From assembly GCA_017506865.1 (NCBI GenBank), contig JAFCMP010000390.1:62001-126000 (forward strand): a DNA stretch of 64,000 bases, given 5' to 3'. Numbering within the stretch: the stretch's first letter is position 1; every line of letters begins with the position of its first letter. Below the pieces are notes generated by a model that ran no database searches, had not been told where the DNA came from, and saw nothing but the letters and a program-made list of their open reading frames with translations. A program made the translations under genes and the position numbers. This DNA comes from Tribonema minus. Taxonomy: Eukaryota > Sar > Xanthophyceae > Tribonematales > Tribonemataceae. This document shows, piece after piece, positions 47,113 through 59,567 of this stretch.

Positions 47113-50100
47113 ATGACGAGAGCCTGTATAGCAGCTGCTGCAACAGCAGCAGCCGCGGCAGCATGCTTGACAACAGCAGCAGCAGCAGCAGCACTAAGCT
47201 CTGAAGCAGCGGAGAGTAGAGCCTCAGCCTGGGGTCGGGATCCTGAGAAGCAGCCAGCACGCATGACACTGCAAGTGATGGGTGCAGCAGTGCATCTGGA
47301 AACTATAGCTGATCATGTGAGTGATGATGCGGAGACACCAGCGACAGCGGAGTGCTGCCGCAATGCCACACGTCGCAAGGTTTTGCCTGATGTCATTGAC
47401 ATGAGAAATCTGAGTGCAGTCTGCTTGAGCGCACTGCTGATTTGACTCGGATGCTGCCATCCCTTGCATATTGAGTGTCTCACAGCTTCAGGATGCTGAG
47501 GCACTCTTCCAGAGCAGCGTTGAGCATACATGGCACAGGGCCGCCAAGGCTGGGGTTGGCGCTCCGCACGTGATGTGCGCACCTTACAAGGGATCCACAA
47601 GGCAAGCCTGTCCCATCTGATGTGTGAGTGTGCTAGAGTGTGCTCGAGTGTGCAAAGAAAGTCATCTTCATTCTTGACAAAAAAGATGTCATCACTAGAG
47701 CTAGATGCATTGCGCATGCACTCAGATCGAGTAGCAGACCGCTGTCCCCCAAAATCGCTGCCATCTCTCGTCCTTGTCTGATTACGGCACCTGCACCCAT
47801 TTGCAGGACAGCGCAGCAGTTGCGGGCAGCATATGGCAGCTCGGCTGTGCAAGTGCTGTCGGCTAACCGGCGGCGTGGCCTCACGTGCTTTCTGGTGCAC
47901 ATGGACGCAACGCACGGGCGCGCGCTGCTGCATTCGGACGGCCCCTCATCTGGCGTGACGCACATTGGAGCCTACCCAGCGGAGCTCAAGCTGCACAGCA
48001 AGGTGCCAATTGCCGCAGTCCGCATGCTGGCAACACCCTCTGACGTGACTTGCATGACACACGCGACGCCATGGGCAACTTGCGCCATGGACGGTGGTCA
48101 CGTGCAGGCGGATGCCGCCGATAAACCAAGCAATCGCCATGCCTGCCGTCGCGCACGTACCACTGGCGCACAAAGCAGCTGTGCATGCGCTCCTGTGTCG
48201 GTGGATGAGCTGGTCCTGCTGCATGTTGAGCAGCAGCACTCAGCTTGTTGCGAAGTCCACACGCCTCAGCGTGACCCTGACCCCCTATTGTCCTTGCCGT
48301 GCCCCCCTCCGTCGCCCCATCGCGCTGCACGCGCAGCTGCTCGATGCTGCCCGCAACAGCCCCGCGCACATCAAGGCAGTGGTAGTGCACATGTCGCCGG
48401 GCCAGGGCGCGCGCAGCGCCGCCTTTGCGGACGCAGTGCGGCGGCGCTGGTGGTTGGAGCTGGGCGCCCTGGCCGCGATGCAGGGAGGGCTGCAGGCGCT
48501 GTCATTCTGGTCCAGCACTGTCGACGATGAAGCCAACCAGGCTGCATCGGCGGCAGCAGCAGGTGGCTCAGGAGATGCAAAGAGTGACGATATGGGTGGC
48601 AGACACTGGCGGAGGAGGCTGGTCGCGGAGGCGGCGGCCGCGCTGGAGCGGGAGCTTGATGCAGCGGCGGCGTGCGGGTGGAGCGCTGTCACGGTGACGA
48701 GCACGCGCGACGGCGTGCTGCACCTCGGCGGCCTCCAGGCTGTCCTGCGCGGGTGAGTTGCGATTGCTGAACTGCCTGAGTGACGCTGCAGTTGCTAGGA
48801 CTGGATGCGCAGCGCCATCGCGGCAAGTGTTGGGTGTTGAGCGCTGCGGCAGACCAGCCCGCGGGTGTGCAGCAGGTGCCCGAAAGCTCGCCCTCTGACA
48901 CTATGGTGGTGCCCGAAGCTAGCCTGGCCTGAACGGAGACGGCAACGTGCACGCTGAGGGATTTGATGTAAGACTCGGAATGGCGCCTGAGATTTCTTGT
49001 CACTGGCACTTGCAGCAGCGCAGCTGGCCACATTTTGGCCTTCACGCCGGGATATGTTCACCGTGTCTATCCAGACCAACAGCTCAGTGACAAGCGACGG
49101 CCGTCCAGCACATTGAAATTGACAGTGGTCTTGCGCATCGTAGCATCATATGCTGATCCGCGTACGTAGATTGCAACCCCCATGTCGTGGATCATACAAC
49201 GTGCACATTCTGCCAGCCCCACATACTTTCTTGTTCTTGGCTCGTTGTTCCGCACGCAGCGGGCTTCCAAGTGCCACCGAAGGCATGAGCCCCTGCTTCA
49301 TGGTATTGCTCACATACCTGTCTGCACAGGTGAGTGGAACTGCCAATGCTGGTGACATTGTCACCATGTACATTGCTGCTGCCGGGCAGACCGTGGCATA
49401 TGCTGTGTCGCTTCCTGAAGCACAGCTGGGCTTCCCATTCATGCCTTGTACCTGTCCGGCGTGATGCAAGGCTGTGTAGGGCCATGTGCCCGGCAGACCA
49501 CAGTGTCGGCTTGACGGCCTATGTAAACCAGAAAGCAGCGCGCGCCACGTAGTATGCAGATGAGCATCAAAAGCCTTGAGCACTTCAAGTGCTGCAATTG
49601 CGCCAGCTGCTTGTTCATCAGCGACTGAGCGTCTGCGTCGGTCTAGGCAAGTGTTGCAGCACAGCAAGGGCCATGGCGTGACAATGGCAGGGGGGTCCAC
49701 AATGTATGGCAGCGCTCAACTCATGTGTGCGCGCTGGTCCCAGCCATTCCTGACAGCCGACATGATTGAGATGTCCTCAATATGTCAAGCTCTCCCCGTG
49801 CATACTGCCGCACCCCCCGATGTGCGCGTAGACGTACCCTCGGCGTGCACTTGAAGTATGCCCACACACCGCTACGCCATGGCAAACTCAACGCCACCGC
49901 GCCTCGCCGTGTCCCCGCCACCGCAGCACGACGTGGCCTTCATATCGCACCGCGGCGCCATCACGCCGCGCAACTACGTCGGCACGCAGCTCACGCAGGG
50001 CGGCGCGGCCGCCGGCGAGCGCCCGCTGTGGGACAGGGGCATCACGGGCGCAGGGCAGGCAAGCGCATGCCAGACGGTCACCGTTCTCGCATGATGTCTG

Positions 50101-53100
50101 GCAAATGGTGTGCTGTAGGGAATTGCTTGAGGCGTAGGGGCCTGATGGTTGAAAGTCGCATCAGCGACTTGAATTCTTGGAGTTTGAGCGGGAGGAGAGG
50201 GAGGGGAGATAGGGGCTGGCCAGAGGGCAGCGCTTGCCGTCGCCGCGTGGCACCAACTAGTTGCAGGCGACGTCTGCGCATGCACGCTGCTGGTGCCGCT
50301 GCAGGGGGCGCAGCGTGCAGTGCTTGCATGTGCGCACGCCCGTCATGCACGGTGACGCGCCAACACATTTTCACACATACATGGCTGCCGTGGTGATGAC
50401 CTGGTGATCGCTCAAGACGGAGGGTGGCGCACGCATGATCCGCAGCTGCCGAGTGCTGTGGCACCTGAACGGCAATGCCGCAGACACTATGATTGTTGCG
50501 GTGTTGCACATCAGTAGTACAGGTTCCTGTTGGATGACCGCTGGCTCTCATTCAGGGCTGACAAAGTTGACGGGACGGTGTAAGAGAGGTATGACAATGC
50601 CCCACGGCATATCAGCTGATGATGTCCCGACCAACGAGTCTAGAGTATGCCAAGCAGGGATGATCAGGCAAGCTTGCATGACTCGCAAACCATATGCACG
50701 GCGTCACAGGGGTATTGCATGAATGCTGGTGCAACAAGTGCAGCCTCGATGCTTTACGGCACTGGCTCAGCTCCGGGCCAGTATGGCCAATTACGCAGCC
50801 TGTTGAAGTTGAAGTAACCAGCTTCTTCTGCTGCTGAGCCATGTCAGGTTGTGGGACTTGTCGACACAGGCGTGGATGATGCAAGCTGCTACTTCAAGGA
50901 CCCTGCAAGGGCACAGGTGAGACAAATACTTCAACATTGTGAAGCCGTAGCAACCGCCTCATTGATGCAGATCAGTTGTCCTGAGGAATGGCAAAGATTG
51001 GCACTGCTGGCTTCATGAGTCCTCTACATCTGTACAACAACAACGAGGACTTGCATATGTAACGTATGTCCAAGCAAGTTGTCGTTCATGAAGACAAAGC
51101 ACCTAGAGTTGTGCGTGCCACAGCACTTAGGTACACTCTAGGAGGAACCCAGCTCAATCAGGTCAACCGCAACTTCAAGCTCAAATCTACACAGGCCGCA
51201 TTTTGCACATCTCAAAGCCTCCAAGGCGCAGGCACTCACCAGCTCAGTCTGTGTACAATCATCGCCCGCAACCACACCAAAAAGAAAGCAGGTCCTTCAG
51301 CTCACGCGGCGCCGCAATATCACCCGCCAGCCACCGTCACCCGTCGCCGAATCGCCGACCGCACCAACGCACCGCCGGCGCCGCCACCGCCGCCGCCTTC
51401 GCTGCCACAGGTCACGCGCGGCACCATCGCCAGCCCCGTCACCGACATGGCCCAGCGCAAGGTGGTGCAATATCTGATAACTTCGGACGGCACCGACACA
51501 TGGGGCGGGCACGGCACGCACACGGCGGGCTCCATCGCCGGCGCGCTGTACGGCGGGTGGGCGGCACCGCCGCCGTGCGGCGCGGGCACGCTGCAGAGCT
51601 GCTGGGGCGAGTGCATGACGGACGCCATGTGCCGCCAGGACACGGTGAGTGTGCGTGTTGTGATGGTGCTCGCAGCTGCTGCTGCTGCTGCTGCTGCGGC
51701 CGTGCGAAGTGCTGGATGGCGTGGCGCGCTCGCTGCGCAGCACGCGCTGCGTCTGAGCCGCGCCTGGTGTCCGTCGTAGCGCGGTGCCGCCGCAACGAGG
51801 GAAGAGGCATCGCAGGCGTCACGTGCGCAGTGCGCGACGCAGGCGGAGAGCTCGTCAGAGGTGGCGTGGCAGGTCGCATCCGTTACGACAGGAGAGAGAC
51901 CTCGGGTATCCTCGCAGACCCATCACTGCAGCCGTTCCTTCATCCCGTGCTCACGTCGATGATGCGGCGACCCACGCGGAAGGCCAAACTGGCCGGCGCA
52001 GCCCGAGCCGCACCCGCGCTCATTACTTGCCCCCCCTGAACGGTGCAGCACATGGATTGTGAACTGCGCACGCCGGCGCAGGTACTCACTCACTCCCCCT
52101 GACTCGTCCTCCGCCAACGCCCCCCCCTGCGCGCAGTGGTCCGAGGACACGATATCGGACGACGCGGATGCGTGGACGTGCGCGCGTGCGTCGCAGCAGG
52201 CCGCGCAAAAGTGGCCCTTCATGTGCCCCGCGTACGGCTGCGGCGCGGCGGACGCGAGCACGTGTGGCGCCGACGCCGCCACCGTGCGCAACCAGGCCGG
52301 CGGCAACGCGCCCGGCGCGAAGCTGGCCGTGCTCGACGTCGCCTACGGTGAGCTTTCGTTGGGGTTCTAGAAGTATACAGCCGGTGCGCACGGTCTGTTG
52401 CTCGACACGGTGCCTGTGCCGCGCATGAGGTTGTAGTGCGAAGTTCGCAGGTACGCGTTGCGCATTTGCAGGGGCTTTGGTGCAGGGAATGGCTGGGATC
52501 ATTCCTCGGCGCCCACCGAAAGCCGCATTGTGTCGCAGGATAGCACTCAAGTGAATGGAAAGCAACCAGCAGAAGCAAGGCACATTGCTGTCGCACATTT
52601 TCACTGCAGCGCAAATCGAGTTTATGCTCTGATTGATTTTCTGAAGTCCACAATAATGATTGTGCATGCATTCAAACATGTGTTTTTCAGTCACTACTTG
52701 CGGGGCAGCAGTACCATGGACGGTGCTGCATGGGCCTGTCTTAAAAATGGCACGTGGTGCAAGCTGAGGCTCACATCATACGTCTCTGAGCACTGCGCCA
52801 TCATGCTGATTCACGCTGCTGCAGGCGCGGCGGACTCGCTGGACGTGCCCGACGCTCTCGCGGACGCGTTTGACGCGGCGCGGGTGCAGGCGGGCGCGCG
52901 CATCCACAGCAACTCGTGGGCGACCTCGACGCCCTGCTCCTACGATGATCTCACCCTGCAGGTGAGGCTTGGGGGGGGGAGGGGGAGGGGGGGAGGGCTG
53001 CCTGAGCACTGAGGCCGGTGTCATGTGCGCGTTTGCCTGTCGTTGCTGCGGCATGCCTGTGATGCTGTGACGCGCCAGGGTTGCTGTGCAGTCAGACAGC

Positions 53101-56100
53101 AGTTTGCGTGCGTGACCGCCCACAGGCTGCTGTTCCCACATACCACATACAGCATTGCCGCGCAGGCGTGCTGAATGGTAGCGCAGGCGATGATGGCAAC
53201 GCCCAGGCGATCAGTCGGCGTGCGCTTTCTTGCTTCCCGTGCATCTTGCCGCAACAAGAGTCTCACACAGCATGCAATCAGAATCAATGCCGATGAGCAC
53301 GGTGAGGGTGCATGCTGCATTACTGAGGGCGCCGCCGCTTTTGCACGTCCGCACTGCGGTTACAGGCGGACCAGTACATGTATGACCACCCTGAGTCCCT
53401 GGTGGTGTTCGTCGCCGGTAATGAGGGTATGGATGGAGACTGCTCCATAGCAACACCAGGTATGTCGCGACCTTCGGCATGGAACCGCAGTAACAGCTGT
53501 GCCTGCCAAAATGACAAAGCCGTGGCTTGATCGACCACATACGCTGACAAGTATGCGCAGTTCGTGAGCATTGGCGTCAGACGCTCTCAAGTTGTGGCAG
53601 AAACTCTGTAGATGGTACGCTAATTGTGTTTGTGCCACATTGTTTTGTTCTAACCGTGATGGTGCGAGTGGTGCCTGTGCGCTTTGTGGTTGGGGATCCA
53701 CCGGTCCGCTCACACATCGCATGTAGCTGAGCACTGAAGCAGGGCCCTGAAGGTGGCAGGACACATTTTGAGTTTTCACAAGCTCGTGCAGGGCTTCATT
53801 GGGTGCTATGCCAGGCTTGTTCAGGTGGCGCTGCGCTCTGATGTGCAGCAGTGCCACCAACTACGTGCGCATGTGCTGGAGCTGCAGAGGTGTCCACTGA
53901 CCATTGGCTGGCGTTGTCGTCATTGCGCTGATTGGGGTGGATGCTCCAGTGACAATGACAATGTGTGCACTCTACTGCACAAACGTCAGTGATGGCCTGC
54001 TTCTGCATCTTACCAACTGATCACAGCGGCTGATCTGCAAGCACCAAGACAAGTTGCTGAGAGCATACTACATGAAACTTCGAAGTAGCATATTCCATTC
54101 AGAGGCCTGTGACTATGCTTACCCAAAGCGCACATGCAGCGCCGAGTCATGAACTTTGCACCACTGCGGTCCCTTGCGTGCTGCTTGCAGGCGGGTCCAA
54201 GAATGTGCTCACTGTTGGCGCGTCTACAAGCGGGCCTACGCGCTCATTTTCGGACGTCGACATACAGCTGGTGAGTCGCAGAGAGCGCACTGTTGCAATG
54301 GCCATAGCCGACATCACTGGGTGCCCTCGACTACAAAATCCAAGCGTGCCGTGCGGTCACCAACAGCAGCTGTTGCAGGACAATCACATGTGAAACTCTG
54401 CAGCAAATGCAGTGGGATTCGCTAAAGCCGTTCGTGCAGGGCAGCAGCCGGTGTGGCGCACTGGCGGCCATTTCTTCGCACCTGGCGCTCGCTGAGAGGC
54501 GCACCGCATGCTACGGCGAAATATACTTGCGTGGCCTTGCATATGCTTCAGCCCATGCCATTCATAGCCTTATGCCCGAGTGCCTTGTCCTCCGCACCCC
54601 CGGGGCGCGTGCCGCGAGACGCGCACTGCGCGCCAGGCGACGCGCCTCTCGCACCTACCCCCGTCACCCCCCCCCCCCCCTAACCGCGCTTCCCCACATC
54701 TACTCCTGCGCGCCGCGCCGCGCCAGGGCGGCACGGATGCGGTGGCCTTCTTCTCCTCCATCGGGCCGACGTACGACGGGCGCATCAAGCCGGATGTGGT
54801 CGCGCCCGGCAACTACGTCCTGTCCGCCGCGGCGTCCAAGTCGACGCCGTCGAGCGACGAGACGTGCGCCGCCACGGCCATGCGCGGCACGTCCATGGTG
54901 AGTGCGTGTGTGCGTGTGTGTGCGTGGGCGTTGCCTCTTGCGGTGACGGGCGCGGGGTGCGTCGCGCGCTGCGCGCTGCACGCTGGCGGTTCGCGCCGTG
55001 TGTGCATGCGGTGTAAGGCACTGCTGCCGCTGCTGCTTGCGCACGTAGCGCATGACCTGCGCACCTGACGGGGTGCAATGTGGGCAGCACCATACCTGAT
55101 GCACTTGAACGACATGCGTGTCCAGCGCATGTTGCAATTGTTTTGCAGTGCAAATGATGTTCTTGGTCACTTGTGTAAAGCAGTGGGCACGCACAGTCGT
55201 CCACTGACATTGAGAGGACTTCTGCATCCGGCTCAGCTACATGCAGACGCGCTGATCAGGCCAAGTCAACCTTGAGTCAAGGCACTGAGTCAATGCTCAT
55301 TCTGTCACTTTCCAGGCCACACCAATGGTGGCGGGTGCTGCCGCTTTGGTGCGCCAGTACTATGTGGATGGCTTCTACAAGCAGGATCTAGACTGTCTGG
55401 GCCTGTGCGCCGATCCCGTCACGTCAAGCTACGACTGCTCGGTGTCCAAGGTGCCATCCGCGGCGCTGGTCAAGGTGCGTATGAGCTCCCCTGCTGCTGA
55501 CTTGGCCAATCGTCATGATAATGACAAGGTCGGGCGCAGACGACCACTGTGCAGTGAATTATAGACTCACATACTTCGAAGTACATGACATGTGCTGCTG
55601 AGGTGTATGCACGGCGTGTGCGGTATCGGTATGCCAGTGCAAGCCTGCAGTCACTCTGCACGCGGTGGCCCACCGCAGGATTGAGACATGCTTTTGCTTC
55701 TGTGTTGGCGGCGGCTCACGCACCAGCACGCACAGAGGAGGCTTAATCGTTGGTACATGGCACTACGCGATGTCCTCGGCGCGCTGGTACTAGACTACGC
55801 AATCTGTATCCTGCTGGCTTCATATACATCACAGGCACACGTGCCGACGCTGAAGGTCCATCAGGCAGGCCCTTTTCCAGTGAAGGCGGTGCAGAAAGCC
55901 CCCCAACGCAAATGCCATGTGCAGATGCTCAACAGTAACACAGCGCCATCATGCGGTGGCATTGCTGTGGCAAGGTGACAACGGCTGCCACATATGCGCA
56001 CTGTTGCCCTTGACTCCACACGTCCTTCAGCTAAGCGAATCATCTCGCATGCTCGGCAGTCGAAACGCACTAGTAGACTGCCGCACCCAGCTCCTGCCCC

Positions 56101-58537
56101 CAAACACCAACCTGCTGGTTGTTTGATTATGCAATGCCGTCCACGCATCTTTGAGGTACTACTATAAAACGAAATCACACCAAGCGCCGCTCGATGCAGC
56201 TATCATCTGACAATGCCTCATCCCCCGTGCCCCCCCCCCCCCCCCCCCCCCCCCAACCCAACGCCCAGGCGACCATCATCGACTCCGCGCATGGCCTCGA
56301 CAACGGCGTCGCCAAGCCCAACGCGCAGGAGGGGCACGGGCGCGTCGCGCTGGCGGCCACGCTGCCCCTCGGCGCCACCGCCGCCGCGCTCTTTGCGCAC
56401 GACGGCTCCATCGGCGTCAACGGCGCGCAGGCGTTCGCGCTGACCGTCATGGCCGGCGCCACCGAGGCGTCCACCGTGTCGCTCACGCTGACGTGGACGG
56501 ACCCGCCGGCGACGGTTGCCAGCGCGTACCAGGGTGAGGATGTGCGCCGGAAAGCGGTGCGCACGCTCTATGTAGATCTCTCGTGCATGGCGCTGCGGCT
56601 GATGTATGTGAGTCTGTGCTGCGCGGAGCGGGTGGTGGCGGATGTGCTGTGGTGATGGCAGCGATGGGTGGCTGTTGACGCTGCTGTGTCAGGCCGCCAG
56701 TCATTGCTCGCGCAGCGCGGCGGGAGTCCGCAGACGCCCACTGCTGACATGGTACCCTTCATTCATCAAAGTACCCCCCTCCCCCCCCCCCCGATTGGAG
56801 TCACCTAACGGCATGCGCCGACACTGCCGCTGCCAGTTGCAGCAGGCCTCCTTCGAACCGCCACACTTGTCCTGGTCTTCAAGTGACCCCCCTTTCCCCC
56901 CCTCGCCCCCCCTCCTCCCTGTTTGCCACTGCACAGTGCTCCACGACCTCGACGTCGTCGTCGTGCGCGCGTCCGACTGCGCCGTCACGTACGCCAACGG
57001 CTACGCGGGCCTCGAGTACTGGAACAGCGTCGAGCGCGTGACGCTACCCCTCAGCGGCGCCTTCGCCGCCGGCGACCAGTACACGGCGCTCGTCTTCTCC
57101 TACGAGCTCGTCGCGAGCGCCACGCAGGCGTTCGCGCTGGTGGTTTCGGGCCCCGTGACCGTCGTCGCCGCGCCGCCCGGCGTGACGGACCCCACCGCGT
57201 CAGGTTGCGCGCCTGCGTACGCGGCGCTCGATGCGCCGCCCGCCGACGCGTGCACCGTCGTGGACGGCTACCCCGACTGCTGCCTGCCGCGCCCGGAGTG
57301 GGCGGCGTACGTGGGCGACGGGCGCTGCAACGAGATGGAGCACGGCGCGTACGCCGTGCTCAACACGGAGGCGTGCGGGTGAGTGAGTCGCGGGGCGCAT
57401 GCGCGCGCGCTCGCGCATGCTGCGGCTTGTCAGGGGTTGCGGTGCGCGACGTGCTGGCCGAACGCGGCACGCAACTCCCCCGTGAGAGCACGTGGTCCGC
57501 GCACCGTGTGGCTACGTACTGATCGAGGGGAACATCCGTGTGCCCGGTGCACACAGCAGCGTACATACATTGGCGAAGTTTCGAAGTATGATTGGATTCA
57601 GCATTGATCATCTGTGCTATCTCGCGCTGTGAGTAAGAAGCGTTGCCCAAAATCACTGCAAGCTGCACATCCGCAGCTTGCAACCGTGCCGCTCCTCCCT
57701 GCGCAGCGCGGCAAACGGCGCTGACGTCACTGCGCGCGTGCCACTGCCCCCCCCCCTCGCAGGTACGACGGCGGCGACTGCTGCCCGTGGACGTGCGACA
57801 ACACCAAGGGGCTCTGCGGCTACTTCTCGTACAACTGCGTCGACCCGGCGTGGTCATGCTGCGCGTCATCGCTCAAGCTGCCCCCCTCCGACCCGACCTT
57901 TGTGTGGGTCGGCGACGGCTACTGCGACTCCAAGTTCAACGTGCAGGACTGCGGCTACGACCTGGGGGACTGCTGCAAGGTGAGCGCGGCGCGCGGAACG
58001 CCGAGCGCTGCCAGCGCACGCGCGCCGCAGCAGCGGTCAACCTGTTGCGGGCCATGCTGGCGGTGTGATGACCATGTAGTGGCATTCTCCTCTTGCGGTG
58101 TTTGCTTGGTAAAGCGCAGCGGCAGCGCAGGCTCACAAAGTGTTCCAAATGGTGCGCGCCAGCGCTCTCCAAAGGCTACTTGCCACGGCCACGGTATTCA
58201 TGCCGCAACACTTTCAAGCGCTGCTGTTGTGTACGATTGCAGCTGCTGCGCAGCTTCTACAGCAGTGACTCACGCGCTCAAGCGCCACGTCTGCGCCGCT
58301 CCTGTGCGTCCGCGCGCCGCTGCGCAGGCCTGCTGCGACCCCATCCTGTCGCCGACGAGCTACTACGCGCCGGTGCGCACGTGCGGCGACAACGGCTACG
58401 CTTGCCACGACGCCAACTGCAACCTGCAGTGCGACAGGCCCGCGGAGACGTGCGGCGCTGCGGCGGCACGCGTGCTGCTGGCGCTGCTCGTCCAGGGCGC
58501 CAGCCTGCTCTTACTGGCATACGCCGCAGTCCGATAG
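47113..58537 (+). CDS. Secreted subtilisin-like protease with LNR repeats and C-terminal anchor
   Basis: Exons: 47113-47316, 47492-47601, 47807-48002, 48337-48752, about 49019-49157 (tentative), 49927-50058, 50848-50916, 51411-51644, 52137-52347, 52825-52961, 53366-53459, 54191-54270, 54727-54897, 55316-55474, 56269-56533, 56937-57378, 57763-57979, 58328-58537. About 1,115 residues plus the tentative exon, whose phase I could not close. The Ala-rich start at 47113 looks like a signal peptide. The pro-region includes CFLVHMDATHGR and GVTHIGAYPAEL. The catalytic triad is complete: Asp in GLVDTGVDD, His in GHGTHTAGS, Ser in GTSMATPMVAG. The oxyanion Asn is in AGNEG. The C-terminal part has a jelly-roll-like segment, then two Notch-type LNR motifs (VGDGRCNEMEH...YDGGDCC; VGDGYCDS...YDLGDCC), a Cys-rich stretch, and a hydrophobic helix just before the stop. 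Expected at the cell surface or in the secretory path. Two introns use GC donors. Confidence 0.9.
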
Positions 58538-59567
58538 CGTCGACCGTGTGCGTGCACACTGAGTGCTTCCGTGAACAGAATTGGGGAGCGGCACATGGCG
58601 TTAGACTGCTGCGAATTCAGCGTACCAGATGTACCGTTCATCGTGGTTTTCACCATATACACCTGGCTGCCGTTTTGGAGGTCAGAGCTGAGGCTGCAGA
58701 AGACTCTATGGAGTCTATCACAGGCAGAAATCCTAATCACATGCACATGCCTTCGATGGATGCACACAAACCCCATGTCAACTGTGATGTTGTCATGGTG
58801 TTTTGTGAAGGCATGAGTGCGCCCAATGCAATGGCAGGTGCTCATGATTATGCATACGCATTCACTGGAAATCAAGACTTGATACAGATGCTCGTTAAAA
58901 CACACAAGGGATCGTTGAAAACCAGCAGGCTGGTTAACAACCAGCAGACTTGTAAGCAAGGATGTCATGCAGTGTTTGTTTATGATATTGCATGATACGT
59001 TGTCAGTGACACCAATGCAATCATAGCCATGACAGACACGTACTGCAAAAGTGGCACGGTGCCCATCACTCTGCTTGACTAGTCGTCAAGCAAGCACTCC
59101 ATGGTACACACGCACATCAACAGCACAATCAGGGCTCTCCCCACAACTCTGACATTCACCAGTGGCAAACAACGCTCTTCACACAACTTTTTAAATGGTC
59201 ACCAGTGGCACTCATATTGGGCCTCACAAGGCGGTTTTTCGTCCGCAAACAGCATCACAAGCACGGACACCAGCAAGCAGGGCAGGCGAAAGAACAGGAC
59301 AAGTTGAAACTGTGGGCACGAGCACCTGCATGCATCCCACGCTCTACTTACACCATTACGCTGCGACGACGCCTACCGGACGTGGCAGGGGGGGGAATGA
59401 ACACAACCACAGGTGCGCGCCACAACTGAAGGCTGTGGCGGCGGCGCGCCGCGTGTGTGCCATCAGGCACACACGCACCAGTTTAATTAACCCAGAAACC
59501 ACCACCTAAGAAAACGTGTACACACGCACGCGCGCGCAGCGGCAACCCAGACGAGAGCGGCGCGCTG
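58538..59567. other. Convergent intergenic region, subtilisin and CDPK 3' flanks
   Basis: About 1.0 kb between the converging stop codons at 58537 (plus) and 59568 (minus). The composition is less GC-rich than the exons. No exon-like coding stretch, RNA gene or repeat family was recognised. Confidence 0.5.

Noticed and set aside
49261..49329. Possible S8 exon SGLPSATEGMSPCFMVLLTY
   Set aside because: It has good splice borders, but its entry phase is not matched by a clear upstream exon and it has no family similarity; unresolved rather than supported.
55688..55978. Possible S8 exon (GTRADAEGPSGRPFSS)
   Set aside because: Exons 55316-55474 and 56269-56533 join in phase 0 and give the normal subtilisin sequence LVKATIIDSAHG, leaving no room for it.
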